Assembly (NCBI RefSeq): GCF_004339025.1
Contig: NZ_SMFT01000004.1
Location: forward strand, 1-64,000
Length of the DNA: 64,000 nt
Direction: 5' to 3'
Origin: Volucribacter psittacicida
Lineage (GTDB): Bacteria; Pseudomonadota; Gammaproteobacteria; Enterobacterales; Pasteurellaceae
The notes beneath the pieces were generated by a model that saw only the letters and a program-made list of their open reading frames with translations, was not told the DNA's origin and made no database searches. Of the stretch, positions 10,141 through 18,335 are shown in pieces. Within the stretch, counting starts at the first letter, position 1, and the number at the start of each line of letters is the position of its first letter. The translations under genes and the position numbers were made by a program.

Positions 10141-11586
10141 TTAGAATATTTTATTTATATTGAAAAAGATTTCTTTTCTTGTATAGGAATGTAATGCACT
10201 ATTACTTCTATGAGCATAATATTGCAAAGAAATTTCTGGTTGAAAACCTGCATATTGCAGTTTTCGATGTTTTAATTGCAACATCAACGCATATTTTCGA
10301 TCTTTCCGATTATGTTGTTGTGTTAATAAAGTCGGTCCTTTATATTTGTTTTTTCCATACAAAAAAGAAATATTTGTACCTAAACCACTATCCCAATTTG
10401 TTCGCCAATCAGCCTTAATGCTCCATCCCCAATAACTATCCTCAGAATCACGAGTCGCATATTGATGTACGACTTCTTGATTTAATAATAAAGTATGTTT
10501 TGCCGTCAAAGCATATAAACTGGTTAAATTAAAAATCTGACGATGATTATTAAAAAACTTCTGGCGATCAAAATATTGATGTTCATAAGCTAACGAAAAT
10601 AATGTTGAAAATCGATAATGCCAATGATGTAACCAACTCACTTGATTACCCAAAGTATAAGAATAAGCCTTTTCGCCATATAATCTTCTTACCGCATAAG
10701 GTTGTAATGTAAAATCATTATATTGATCTGCTTTAGCAAAAGTTAAGGCTATACGGCTATTAAAATCATTATAGTGACGATATTGATAATATTGTTTTCC
10801 ATAAAGATAAAAGTTGGGTTGGAAATAAAATCCTTGAGGAAAAATAAATTTTTTAGACAATAGTCCTTGATAGGTTATACCAAAATCAGATTTTTTATCA
10901 GAGAATCGAAAGCGCCCCCATTGTTGATTATCTGGTGCATTATTGATATTTCTATCATAAAAAAAACTCAAATTAAAATTAAACTTCCAGCTAGTAATGT
11001 GATGAATTAATTCATTATACTTGTCAACTTGTTGCTTAATATCTATTGGCAAATGGGAGAGTTTATCTAATTGATTAAAATTATAACGTGCTAAAGCATA
11101 ATTTTTATTATAAAAATTCGCTAAGGCATAATAATAACCAACTACCTCAGCATAAGGATAATCTTGCAAAATTTTATGAAAAGCTACCGCACTTTTTTCG
11201 GATTTACCTTGGTATAATAACAATATTCCTTCCGCATACGCAATTAAATAAGGATTAGCAAACTCTGACTGTCGATAAATCGGCAATACAGTTTCAAGCC
11301 CTGTAATATTATGTTGACGAATAATTGTCAACATCACTTTCTTTAACAGCTCTGGATTATCTAATAATTGTTGGCTGCTTATCATCAATTCCTTATTTTC
11401 TGAGGGTAATTGAGGAATATATTGATTTTCCTGATAAATCTGTTGCTGAATATTATCTAAAATAATTGATTTTGGATAACCCATAGAAAATTCATCACTA
11501 TTTATTTGACGAGGATGAATAGACTCTTGAGCCATTAAAACTAACGAAGTCAATAACAAAGATAAAAAAAGAAATAACTGTTTCAT
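10141..11586 (-). CDS. Slam-type outer-membrane exporter of surface lipoproteins (DUF560 family)
   Basis: Predicted surface lipoprotein assembly modulator. Slam proteins move lipoproteins such as TbpB, LbpB, HpuA or fHbp across the outer membrane. A signal peptide covers residues 1-19 (LVLMAQ). Residues about 60-200 form a helical, TPR-like periplasmic domain (ALANFYNKNYALARYNFNQL). Residues about 205-481 alternate like a beta-barrel and end in a terminal aromatic strand (EIFFNINKIF), with the DUF560-like late block RKDRKYALMLQLKHRKLQYAGFQP split by short turns. Its position third in line after a lipoprotein and a receptor supports this role. An uptake signal (ACCGCACTTTTT) lies within it at 11186. 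Confidence 0.85.
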   Translation of the reverse strand: MKQLFLFLSLLLTSLVLMAQESIHPRQINSDEFSMGYPKSIILDNIQQQIYQENQYIPQLPSENKELMISSQQLLDNPELLKKVMLTIIRQHNITGLETVLPIYRQSEFANPYLIAYAEGILLLYQGKSEKSAVAFHKILQDYPYAEVVGYYYALANFYNKNYALARYNFNQLDKLSHLPIDIKQQVDKYNELIHHITSWKFNFNLSFFYDRNINNAPDNQQWGRFRFSDKKSDFGITYQGLLSKKFIFPQGFYFQPNFYLYGKQYYQYRHYNDFNSRIALTFAKADQYNDFTLQPYAVRRLYGEKAYSYTLGNQVSWLHHWHYRFSTLFSLAYEHQYFDRQKFFNNHRQIFNLTSLYALTAKHTLLLNQEVVHQYATRDSEDSYWGWSIKADWRTNWDSGLGTNISFLYGKNKYKGPTLLTQQHNRKDRKYALMLQLKHRKLQYAGFQPEISLQYYAHRSNSALHSYTRKEIFFNINKIF

Positions 11587-11603
11587 AGCTAAAAACTAAA
11601 AAG

Positions 11604-11629
11604 AGAGATAAGTGATATCACCTATCTCT
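11604..11629 (-). terminator. Hairpin with U-tract between receptor and Slam genes
   Basis: On the minus strand AGAGATAGG-TGATATCA-CTTATCTCT folds into a stem (with G-U pairs), followed by CTTTTTAG. It lies after the receptor stop and 18 bases before the Slam start, so it may act as a partial terminator that lowers Slam output relative to receptor. Confidence 0.45.
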
Positions 11630-11650
11630 ATTTTAATGATATTAATAAAA

Positions 11651-14224
11651 TTAAAACTTCACTTCTAAATTAAGTAAGAAGTTTCTCCCTGGTGCAGCCA
11701 ATGCTGAATAATTTTCTGTTGTTTGACGAGCTTCAGAACCAAAAGCTGTTTGTCTCGCTGACTCCCAAGTTACATAGCGGTAATTAAATAAATTATAAAT
11801 CCCAGCTCTCAACGTAATATAAGGTGAGAAATGGTAATATCCCGTCAAATCAGTAGTTAACCAACTTTTCGTCTTAATATTCGCCACTCTTGCCCCTTGG
11901 GAAGTTAAAGTATTTTGTCTAGATGTAGAGATTAACTCATCTAAATTTTTCGCTTTAGAATAAGTATTCATTAAGCTCAGGCCCCATTTTTCACTAGGTG
12001 CATGATATTCCACACCATAAACGACTTTTAAAGGTTGAATTGCATCGAAAGAATAACTGGATACAATACCAAAATCATCAGAAATTGGTTTTTGTTTTTT
12101 AATCTTCGTTACCCCTACATTAGCTCTAAATTCTAATCCTGCAGGTAATTTACTCCACAAAGAATTCGCATCTACATAGGATTTAATATCAAAACCATGG
12201 GTAGTAAAATTATACAAATTAAAATAAATATCCGATGTGGCATAACCTGGTAAACTACGATCATCATGATATTTCACCGCTCGCCCTATTACATCACGAT
12301 ACTCTGTAATAAAATAACTTGCCGAGACTTTCATAAATGAGCCAATTAATTCTATACCCACCTCTTGGTTAAAGGATTTCTCTGCTTTTAAACTTCCTTG
12401 CGTATCCTGTTGAGGATTAAAACGTTCATTGTTAAAACCAGGACCAATAAGCTCAATAATACTTGGCGTTCTAAAGCCCGTACTCGCACGATAAGTCAAT
12501 TCAATCGGTTCAATAGGACGATAAGCTAATCCAATATCCCACGAAAATGCGTCATATTTTGCTTTTTCAAAAGTAAGACCATGCTTTCTGGTTTCTTCTG
12601 TAGGTTTAGCACGAAACGTTTGCTGATCATAACGTAATGCTAAACTAGTATTAAACTTATCATTAAAATGGATACGATCACTCAATGAAATAAAAATATT
12701 TTGACCTTTCATTTTTCCTGTGGAGTGTGGCCCATCTAAATAGTAATTTTCAGAATAACGACGATTTTCCTCTACCGTTCTTTCAGTATTTTTTTGTCTT
12801 AACCAATAATTAGTTACTTCATAATCAGATTTAATTAATCCTGTTTTTAATTGTAGCTGATGCTGACTCCCCACAATTTCTATATTTTTAACAAGATTCA
12901 CATCAAACTTAATATCTTTTTCTTTTAATTCACTAAAGTGCTTATCACCTAATTGCCCACGAATATAATTTGCATCACTTGGAAAACAATTTTTATCAAC
13001 ATTAGGCCAATAGGAACAACTTAGCGTTAACGCCGTACTTTGCAATTTTAAATCTCGCCGATCTAAACGTAAAATAGCCTGATCAATAATAAAATCTTGT
13101 TGTTCATTATGATACTTGTATTCTAAGCCTACACGTTTATTTTTATGTTTATCAAAATAAAAACGTGTTGGGGTAAATTGATACTGGCTAATTGTTCCAA
13201 TAGAAGGAAAAAGTGGTTCATAACTCTGAACATTTGCATTAGAACCCGCATAATAATTAGGTAAAAACATTTCTCGCAGATCATATTTTTGAATAGTATT
13301 TTCTACTACTGCACCTAAATAATGTTGTTCAGAAAAATGATAACCAAATTTAGATAAAAAAGATTCACTATGGTAATCTAACGGATTAGGAATTCTACGC
13401 TGAGGGCCACTTACATCTTCGGCATCAAAATAAGTATCCACCGTACGTTGTGTTGTTAAGTTATCGTCAACCGCATAATGGGAAATAATATAACCATTAT
13501 CATAGAGATCATCATGAGCTCTTAACTCATGACCTTGTCGTTTAGTGTATTGAACAAAGCCCTCAAAACCATTATGACGCCCTGCTAATGCCCCAGAATA
13601 AAGCGTTCTACGATCTTTTGTGGTATGACCGATCTTAAAACGCCCTGCCACTTGACGTTCATCATCACTAAAGAAATCTTGAGTATCTTTGGTTGTCATA
13701 CTTACCGCACCACCAAGTGCCCCATTGCCCGATTCCGCAGAAGCAGATCCTTTACGTAAATCCACTTCTTTCAAGTTTTCATATTCGATCTCATTAATAG
13801 AAGAGCTTGTTTGTTGTACTCTATGATAACCCGATGTAGGACTATCTTTTTTCAAAATAGGTGCTGAACCAAAACCATCAACATCAATAGCTACTCGTTC
13901 ACGTTCAACACCACGCATTGAAAATCCTCTTGAGGTACCTCGCCCACCTGCTTCATTCACACCGACATCAGGATCATAACGAGTTAAATCGCGAATATTT
14001 TCCACTTGATCACGTTGTAAACTTTCCTTTGTCTTTTTTATTGCCCCTAATCCCGTTACATCATATTTCTTAGGGTTAGCATGATATTCTTGAACATGAA
14101 TCGTTTCTAACTCTAAAACTTCATCATCCATAATAGTTTCTGTCTCAGCAAAAGCATAACCAACATAACCAATAACAAATAATGATAGGGCTGTTAATTT
14201 AAAAGTGCGGTTATTTTTTTTCAT
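11651..14224 (-). CDS. TonB-dependent outer-membrane receptor, haemoglobin/transferrin-receptor type
   Basis: Outer-membrane importer energised by TonB. A signal peptide (about residues 1-26, AFA) is followed by a TonB-box-like LETIHVQEY. The plug domain carries RDQVENIRDLTRYDPDVGV, the SMRGVERERVAIDVDG block and RKGSASAESGNGALGGAVSM. The 22-strand barrel ends with ALAAPGRNFLLNLEVKF, the typical C-terminus of HmbR/HpuB/TbpA-like receptors. A haem-receptor-like FRTPS box is present (STGFRTPSIIEL). The length (857 aa) sits between HpuB/HmbR and TbpA. It lies 11 bases downstream of the bilobed lipoprotein and upstream of Slam. The ligand (haemoglobin, haem carrier, transferrin or other) cannot be decided. 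Confidence 0.9.
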   Translation of the reverse strand: MKKNNRTFKLTALSLFVIGYVGYAFAETETIMDDEVLELETIHVQEYHANPKKYDVTGLGAIKKTKESLQRDQVENIRDLTRYDPDVGVNEAGGRGTSRGFSMRGVERERVAIDVDGFGSAPILKKDSPTSGYHRVQQTSSSINEIEYENLKEVDLRKGSASAESGNGALGGAVSMTTKDTQDFFSDDERQVAGRFKIGHTTKDRRTLYSGALAGRHNGFEGFVQYTKRQGHELRAHDDLYDNGYIISHYAVDDNLTTQRTVDTYFDAEDVSGPQRRIPNPLDYHSESFLSKFGYHFSEQHYLGAVVENTIQKYDLREMFLPNYYAGSNANVQSYEPLFPSIGTISQYQFTPTRFYFDKHKNKRVGLEYKYHNEQQDFIIDQAILRLDRRDLKLQSTALTLSCSYWPNVDKNCFPSDANYIRGQLGDKHFSELKEKDIKFDVNLVKNIEIVGSQHQLQLKTGLIKSDYEVTNYWLRQKNTERTVEENRRYSENYYLDGPHSTGKMKGQNIFISLSDRIHFNDKFNTSLALRYDQQTFRAKPTEETRKHGLTFEKAKYDAFSWDIGLAYRPIEPIELTYRASTGFRTPSIIELIGPGFNNERFNPQQDTQGSLKAEKSFNQEVGIELIGSFMKVSASYFITEYRDVIGRAVKYHDDRSLPGYATSDIYFNLYNFTTHGFDIKSYVDANSLWSKLPAGLEFRANVGVTKIKKQKPISDDFGIVSSYSFDAIQPLKVVYGVEYHAPSEKWGLSLMNTYSKAKNLDELISTSRQNTLTSQGARVANIKTKSWLTTDLTGYYHFSPYITLRAGIYNLFNYRYVTWESARQTAFGSEARQTTENYSALAAPGRNFLLNLEVKF

Positions 14225-14235
14225 GTTTTTGTCCC

Positions 14236-15942
14236 TTAATTTTCAACCTGTTTTCCACCAAATACGCCACCAACATTTTTATCCTCACTGAGGAAATGTC
14301 CACCTAACTCATTTGCTGAAGGACCATAAAACATACCTTGTACCGCAGCCTGACCAGTGATCGCCTGATCGTTACCTAATCCCTCCTTAGAACTATCAAT
14401 TTGCCAATTTATATTTGCCGTGCCAGAAAAATGATTATTTTGAATATTAGCATCAAATTTGACCGCAGGATTTTCAGAAGAAACTAATTGGTCTTTAGTA
14501 TATAAATTACCTGTTAGCTTTTTATTTTCCCAATCTGCCACAAAACGTGCATCAAATTTATTAGCAGTTACATTTCCCACACCTGTACCACTACCGTACC
14601 AATATCCTGCATATTCAGCAGATCCTGTTGTTGGAATTTGATAATTAGGGGTAGGCTTGCCCTGTACAAAATAACCCCCTGATGTTTCATTATTAATTTG
14701 TTGGCTATATAAACCATATTGAGCAAATTGCATTTCATTACAACAACTGCCCCCTTGTGTATTCAGATCAATTACAGTACCATCAATCACTAATTGATGA
14801 ATATCGCCATTAAAATCAACTTTCTTCATCTCCTGTAATTTTTCTTGTTCAAAACTCAAGATCCCCGCTGAATATAATTCACTAATATCTGTATTATCCC
14901 TTTTAGCGTTAAAAACACCTGCCCAAGAGTTATCTTTTGCCTGCGCCCGTCCAGCAAGTTCTTCAGCTTGATTACCATAAAATGAGCCAAAAACGATTGC
15001 CTCAGAATTACTCTTACCGTTGACAAATTGCCCTAGATTATTTTCTTTATCGCTATAACTTCCCTTAGCTGTACCATAAAAGCTATTACCTTTAATATCG
15101 GCAGTAACATCATAATCAATATTCACACCTGAACTAGATTTCAGTTTCCCTGACAAGGTTTTTTGGCTAAAATCAACGATAAAGGTTACTTTATCTTCTC
15201 CTGTTAATTCTTCACCTGTTCCCCCATAAGGATTTAAATCATCACTCCCATTTAATTGATGTGCAAACAACCAATGTCCTTCATAAGTAAAAGTGCCATT
15301 ATCAGGAATATTATCAGCAGGGGTTTTATCAAAGCCCTTATAAAAAATAGAAGTTACATAGTAATCATCTTGAGATATTAAGCTAGCATTTTGAAATTGA
15401 TTATCTTTAATTCTAACTAAACCTAACAAAGTATTATCATTACTAAATAATTTAATAATGACGTTAGGATCAGATTCATCATAATAATAAACCGCCTTAC
15501 CCCCTTCAAACTTCTGTGAAGAAGATAAATAATTCCATTTATCCCCATCAAAAGACAACGGAATTTCACGTTCTTCCTTCACATATTGTTTCGTTCCATT
15601 TACTTCTTGCACAGTCATAAAATGTATTTTTAAACTGGCTTTATTCTCACTTTCTTCTTTATATTGTGCATCGGGATTAAGTGTATGAATTTTGCCAAAA
15701 AGATCGGAAGCTTCTATCAATAAATTTTTAGGAATAGGCGCATTTATGCTATATCCCACTTCAGCATTATCTTCTTGTACTGAAATGACAGGCGTTTTAT
15801 AAACGGTTTTATTCTCTGTTGTCCCTTCCTCTACATAGGTTGCAGAAGGGACGACCTCAGGTTCTGTACTTCCTCCTCCAAAAGCACAGCCAACCATTAA
15901 CATTGAGCAACAATAAGACAAATAGCATTTTTTAAATTTCAT
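14236..15942 (-). CDS. Bilobed TbpB-like surface lipoprotein, probable Slam substrate
   Basis: Predicted outer-leaflet lipoprotein that captures an iron or haem source for the adjacent receptor. A signal peptide ends in LMVGC (lipidated Cys19), then a Gly/Ser linker GGGS as in TbpB. Two beta-rich lobes are visible: one ending around residue 345 with FYGNQAEELAGR...GVFNAKRD, and a second ending at the C-terminus with FYGPSANELGGH...GVFGGKQ. This repeated end-of-barrel signature is characteristic of TbpB-family lipoproteins. At 568 aa it resembles TbpB in size and is much bigger than HpuA. It is first gene of the locus, with a Fur-box-like site about 20 bases upstream of its ATG. The ligand is unknown. 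Confidence 0.85.
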   Translation of the reverse strand: MKFKKCYLSYCCSMLMVGCAFGGGSTEPEVVPSATYVEEGTTENKTVYKTPVISVQEDNAEVGYSINAPIPKNLLIEASDLFGKIHTLNPDAQYKEESENKASLKIHFMTVQEVNGTKQYVKEEREIPLSFDGDKWNYLSSSQKFEGGKAVYYYDESDPNVIIKLFSNDNTLLGLVRIKDNQFQNASLISQDDYYVTSIFYKGFDKTPADNIPDNGTFTYEGHWLFAHQLNGSDDLNPYGGTGEELTGEDKVTFIVDFSQKTLSGKLKSSSGVNIDYDVTADIKGNSFYGTAKGSYSDKENNLGQFVNGKSNSEAIVFGSFYGNQAEELAGRAQAKDNSWAGVFNAKRDNTDISELYSAGILSFEQEKLQEMKKVDFNGDIHQLVIDGTVIDLNTQGGSCCNEMQFAQYGLYSQQINNETSGGYFVQGKPTPNYQIPTTGSAEYAGYWYGSGTGVGNVTANKFDARFVADWENKKLTGNLYTKDQLVSSENPAVKFDANIQNNHFSGTANINWQIDSSKEGLGNDQAITGQAAVQGMFYGPSANELGGHFLSEDKNVGGVFGGKQVEN

Positions 15943-15961
15943 TAAAACCTCATCAATTTTC

Positions 15962-15980
15962 AGTAATAATAATTATTATC
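15962..15980 (-). promoter_or_regulatory. Fur-box-like site upstream of the lipoprotein/receptor/Slam locus
   Basis: The 19 bases AGTAATAATAATTATTATC match the classical Fur consensus GATAATGATAATCATTATC at 15 of 19 positions by direct comparison. It lies 20 bases upstream of the lipoprotein start, where bound Fur would block the promoter; this fits an iron-repressed operon. The fur gene itself is 1.2 kb away. Confidence 0.65.
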
Positions 15981-16182
15981 AATAACAGATTGCGAGATTA
16001 CTTTATTTAAAATAAATTTACAAGAAATAATTGATTATTGTAAAAAATAATAATATGTAGATAAATTTAATCTACGACACTCAGTAAAAATCCCATCTTA
16101 GCTTAAGCTCTTATGGGTTTTCCCATCGTTCAATATTTCTTTTCTATAAAATTTATGCTATAGTTCGCCCATTCTCAACGGG

Positions 16183-16197
16183 GCTTATCATTCTCAT
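16183..16197 (+). promoter_or_regulatory. Possible Fur-binding half-sites before ybfE-fldA
   Basis: The minus strand reads ATGAGAATGATAAGC, containing GAGAAT-GATAAG, close to tandem GATAAT Fur hexamers. It lies about 35 bases before the ybfE start, downstream of a -10-like TATAGT at 16160. The match is partial. No LexA box (CTGT-N8-ACAG) was seen although ybfE is LexA-regulated in E. coli. Confidence 0.35.
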
Positions 16198-16231
16198 TTT
16201 GAGCCTTATAGTACATTCAATGGTTTAAGCG

Positions 16232-16519
16232 ATGGCAAAACAAGATGCAGATTGTATCACTTTGGATCTCTTCGCTAATGTACCGAAAGTTGGACGCCCT
16301 AAAACGAATCCGTTGCCTCGTGAACAACAATTGCGAATTAACAAACGCAATCAGCTAAAGCGTGATAAATCAAGCGGATTAAAACGTGTAGAATTAAAAC
16401 TGCATACCAGTATGGTGCAGGATTTAGAGCAATTAGCGTCTATACTTGATGTTAGTCGGGCAGAACTAATTGAAACAATTTTACAAGATTATTTGAAACT
16501 TCAAAAAGCAAGGAATTAA
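16232..16519 (+). CDS. ybfE: YbfE/LexA-regulated small ribbon-helix-helix protein
   Basis: Small protein (95 aa) of the YbfE family, whose role is not established; in E. coli the gene is in the LexA regulon. The N-terminal half is basic and Pro-rich (VGRPKTNPLPREQQLRINKRNQLKRDK). The C-terminal half reads like a ribbon-helix-helix domain (VELKLHTSMVQDLEQLASILDVSRAELIETILQDYL), suggesting DNA binding. The stop is two bases before the fldA ATG, so ybfE and fldA form one transcript, followed by fur, exactly as in enterobacteria and H. influenzae. Confidence 0.9.
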   Translation: MAKQDADCITLDLFANVPKVGRPKTNPLPREQQLRINKRNQLKRDKSSGLKRVELKLHTSMVQDLEQLASILDVSRAELIETILQDYLKLQKARN

Positions 16520-16520
16520 T

Positions 16521-17048
16521 ATGGCTATTGTTGGTTTATTTTACGGTAGTGATACAGGTAATACAGAAAATATTGCCAAAATGATTCAAAAACAGCTTGG
16601 TAACGAGTTAGTTGATATTCGTGACATCGCCAAAAGTAGTAAAGAAGATATTGAAGCCTATGATTTTATTATGATTGGTATTCCTACTTGGTATTATGGT
16701 GAAGCACAATGCGATTGGGACGATTTTTTCCCAACCTTAGAGCAAATTGATTTTACTGATAAACTGGTGGCAATTTTCGGTTGCGGTGATCAGGAAGACT
16801 ATGCGGAATATTTCTGTGATGCTATGGGAACAGTGCGTAATATTATTGAGCCTCATGGCGCTATTATTGTGGGGCATTGGCCGACTGAAGGCTATAACTT
16901 TGAAGTGTCCCAAGCCTTAGTGGACGATAATACCTTTGTGGGCCTATGTATTGATGAAGATCGTCAACCAGAATTAACGGCAGAACGTGTAGAAACTTGG
17001 GTTAAGCAAGTTTATGATGAAATGTGTTTAGCTGAATTAGTGAATTAA
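16521..17048 (+). CDS. fldA: Flavodoxin FldA
   Basis: FMN electron carrier that donates to enzymes such as IspG/IspH, BioB and anaerobic reductase activators. The phosphate loop GSDTGNTENIAKMI is at residues 8-21. The FMN-flanking aromatic blocks PTWYYGEAQCDWDDFF (about 56-71) and FGCGDQEDYAEYFCDAMG (about 89-106) are intact. The 175-aa length is that of long-chain flavodoxins. It is followed after 82 bases by fur, and is translated from a start directly next to the ybfE stop. Confidence 0.97.
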   Translation: MAIVGLFYGSDTGNTENIAKMIQKQLGNELVDIRDIAKSSKEDIEAYDFIMIGIPTWYYGEAQCDWDDFFPTLEQIDFTDKLVAIFGCGDQEDYAEYFCDAMGTVRNIIEPHGAIIVGHWPTEGYNFEVSQALVDDNTFVGLCIDEDRQPELTAERVETWVKQVYDEMCLAELVN

Positions 17049-17130
17049 GTGATTTTTAACAATCAAGAGTTGAAATTGAGAATTATTACCCTTAATATAA
17101 GTAAGGTTAAAGCAAAATAAAGAGGTTGCC

Positions 17131-17559
17131 ATGTCTGAAGAAAATATTAAATTACTGAAAAAAGCGGGGCTAAAAATCACTGAGCCACGTTTAACGATTT
17201 TGGCATTGATGCAAAAAAATAAAATTCAGCACTTTTCTGCTGAAGATATTTATAAAATGCTATTGGAACAAGGCGAAGAAATCGGTTTAGCCACTGTTTA
17301 TCGTGTGTTAAATCAATTTGATGAAGCAAAAATTTTAATTCGTCATAATTTTGAGGGCAATAAATCAGTTTTTGAGTTAGCCCCAAGTGAACACCATGAT
17401 CATATTATTTGTGTGGATTGCGGTAAGGTTTTTGAGTTTAATGACGATATTATTGAGAAACGTCAACGTGAAATCAGTAAAGAACACGGTATTCAGTTAG
17501 AAACACACAGTTTGTATTTATACGGAAAATGTAACGATATTGAGAAATGTGATAAATAA
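17131..17559 (+). CDS. fur: Ferric uptake regulator Fur
   Basis: Fe(II)-dependent repressor controlling iron acquisition, very likely including the Slam/receptor locus and yfeABCD in this window. The N-terminal winged helix (residues 1-85) includes GLATVYRVLNQFDEA. The metal-binding C-terminal part has SEHHDHIICVDCGKVFEF with the His and CXXC ligands, and a second Cys pair near the end (YGKCNDIEKC). The 142-aa length is normal. An RBS-like AAAGAGG precedes the ATG, and an intrinsic terminator follows directly. Confidence 0.97.
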   Translation: MSEENIKLLKKAGLKITEPRLTILALMQKNKIQHFSAEDIYKMLLEQGEEIGLATVYRVLNQFDEAKILIRHNFEGNKSVFELAPSEHHDHIICVDCGKVFEFNDDIIEKRQREISKEHGIQLETHSLYLYGKCNDIEKCDK

Positions 17560-17563
17560 CCCT

Positions 17564-17592
17564 AATCCCCTTAATAATAAGGGGATTTTTTT
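17564..17592 (+). terminator. Intrinsic terminator after fur
   Basis: AATCCCC-TTAATAATAA-GGGGATT followed by a run of T; it begins five bases after the fur stop. Confidence 0.85.
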
Positions 17593-17600
17593 ATGTATAA

Positions 17601-17696
17601 TCGTCCCACTTTAAAATTATACAGCGTTGGTACGCCTCGCCGTACTACTTGTACTGTCTTCGACATACCGCCTTGTCTCATTTTAAATTGAAACGA
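17601..17696. repeat. MITE-like palindromic repeat, long copy
   Basis: A 96-bp element between fur and thiQ with 17-bp imperfect inverted ends: left TCGTCCCACTTTAAAAT against the complement of the right end TCGTTTCAATTTAAAAT, 14 of 17 identical. Internal bases (GGTACG...CGTACT, GTACTACTTGTAC) can form further hairpins. A second, internally deleted copy lies at 41415-41474. It carries no coding capacity. Confidence 0.65.
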
Positions 17697-17702
17697 CTAT
17701 CA

Positions 17703-18335
17703 TTAATTGATTACTTTTCCTTGTTCAATGCGTATAATCCGATCTATTTTTCCTGCTAATTCATTAGGTTGATGGGTAACGATCAACATTGTTAATGCTT
17801 TTTCTTGGCATAATTTATCTAATAGCTCTGCCATTTCTCCCCGTAACAAGGGATCTAACGCAGAAAAAGGTTCATCAAGCAATAAAATCGGTTTATTTCG
17901 CAATAAACAACGTGCTAAGGCGACCCGTTGTTTTTGTCCACCTGATAACTGGGTAGGCAGACGTGTAGCAAAAGAGGTTAAGCCGACTGCCTCTAAGGCT
18001 TGAGCGACTTCTTGCTGTTCATTTTTATTTAATTTTAAATGTGGTTGTAAGCCTAAACCAATATTTTGCCAAACCGTTAAATGATTAAATAAATTATTTT
18101 CTTGAAATAACATAGATACGGGGCGTAAGTGCGGTGCAATTTGGTTACAATTTTGCCCGGCTAAACAAATTTCGCCTTTTTCCGCTAATTCAAATCCCGC
18201 AATAAGATTTAATAAAGTACTTTTTCCAGCACCACTTGAACCAATAATGGCGACACGTTGCCCTGCGGGAATATGTAAATCAAAATACATGGGCATCGCC
18301 TGATAATGAAATTCTACTTGCGTTAATTTAATCAT
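17703..18335 (-). CDS. thiQ: Thiamine ABC transporter ATP-binding protein ThiQ
   Basis: ATPase of the thiamine/thiamine-diphosphate importer ThiBPQ. Walker [10 protein letters not shown] (about 33), Q-loop region [14 protein letters not shown], signature LSGGQKQR (about 128) and Walker B ILLLDEP (about 150) are all intact in 210 aa. Its start overlaps the thiP stop by four bases, indicating translational coupling. It is the last gene of the operon behind the TPP riboswitch; a repeat element follows it. Confidence 0.96.
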   Translation of the reverse strand: MIKLTQVEFHYQAMPMYFDLHIPAGQRVAIIGSSGAGKSTLLNLIAGFELAEKGEICLAGQNCNQIAPHLRPVSMLFQENNLFNHLTVWQNIGLGLQPHLKLNKNEQQEVAQALEAVGLTSFATRLPTQLSGGQKQRVALARCLLRNKPILLLDEPFSALDPLLRGEMAELLDKLCQEKALTMLIVTHQPNELAGKIDRIIRIEQGKVIN

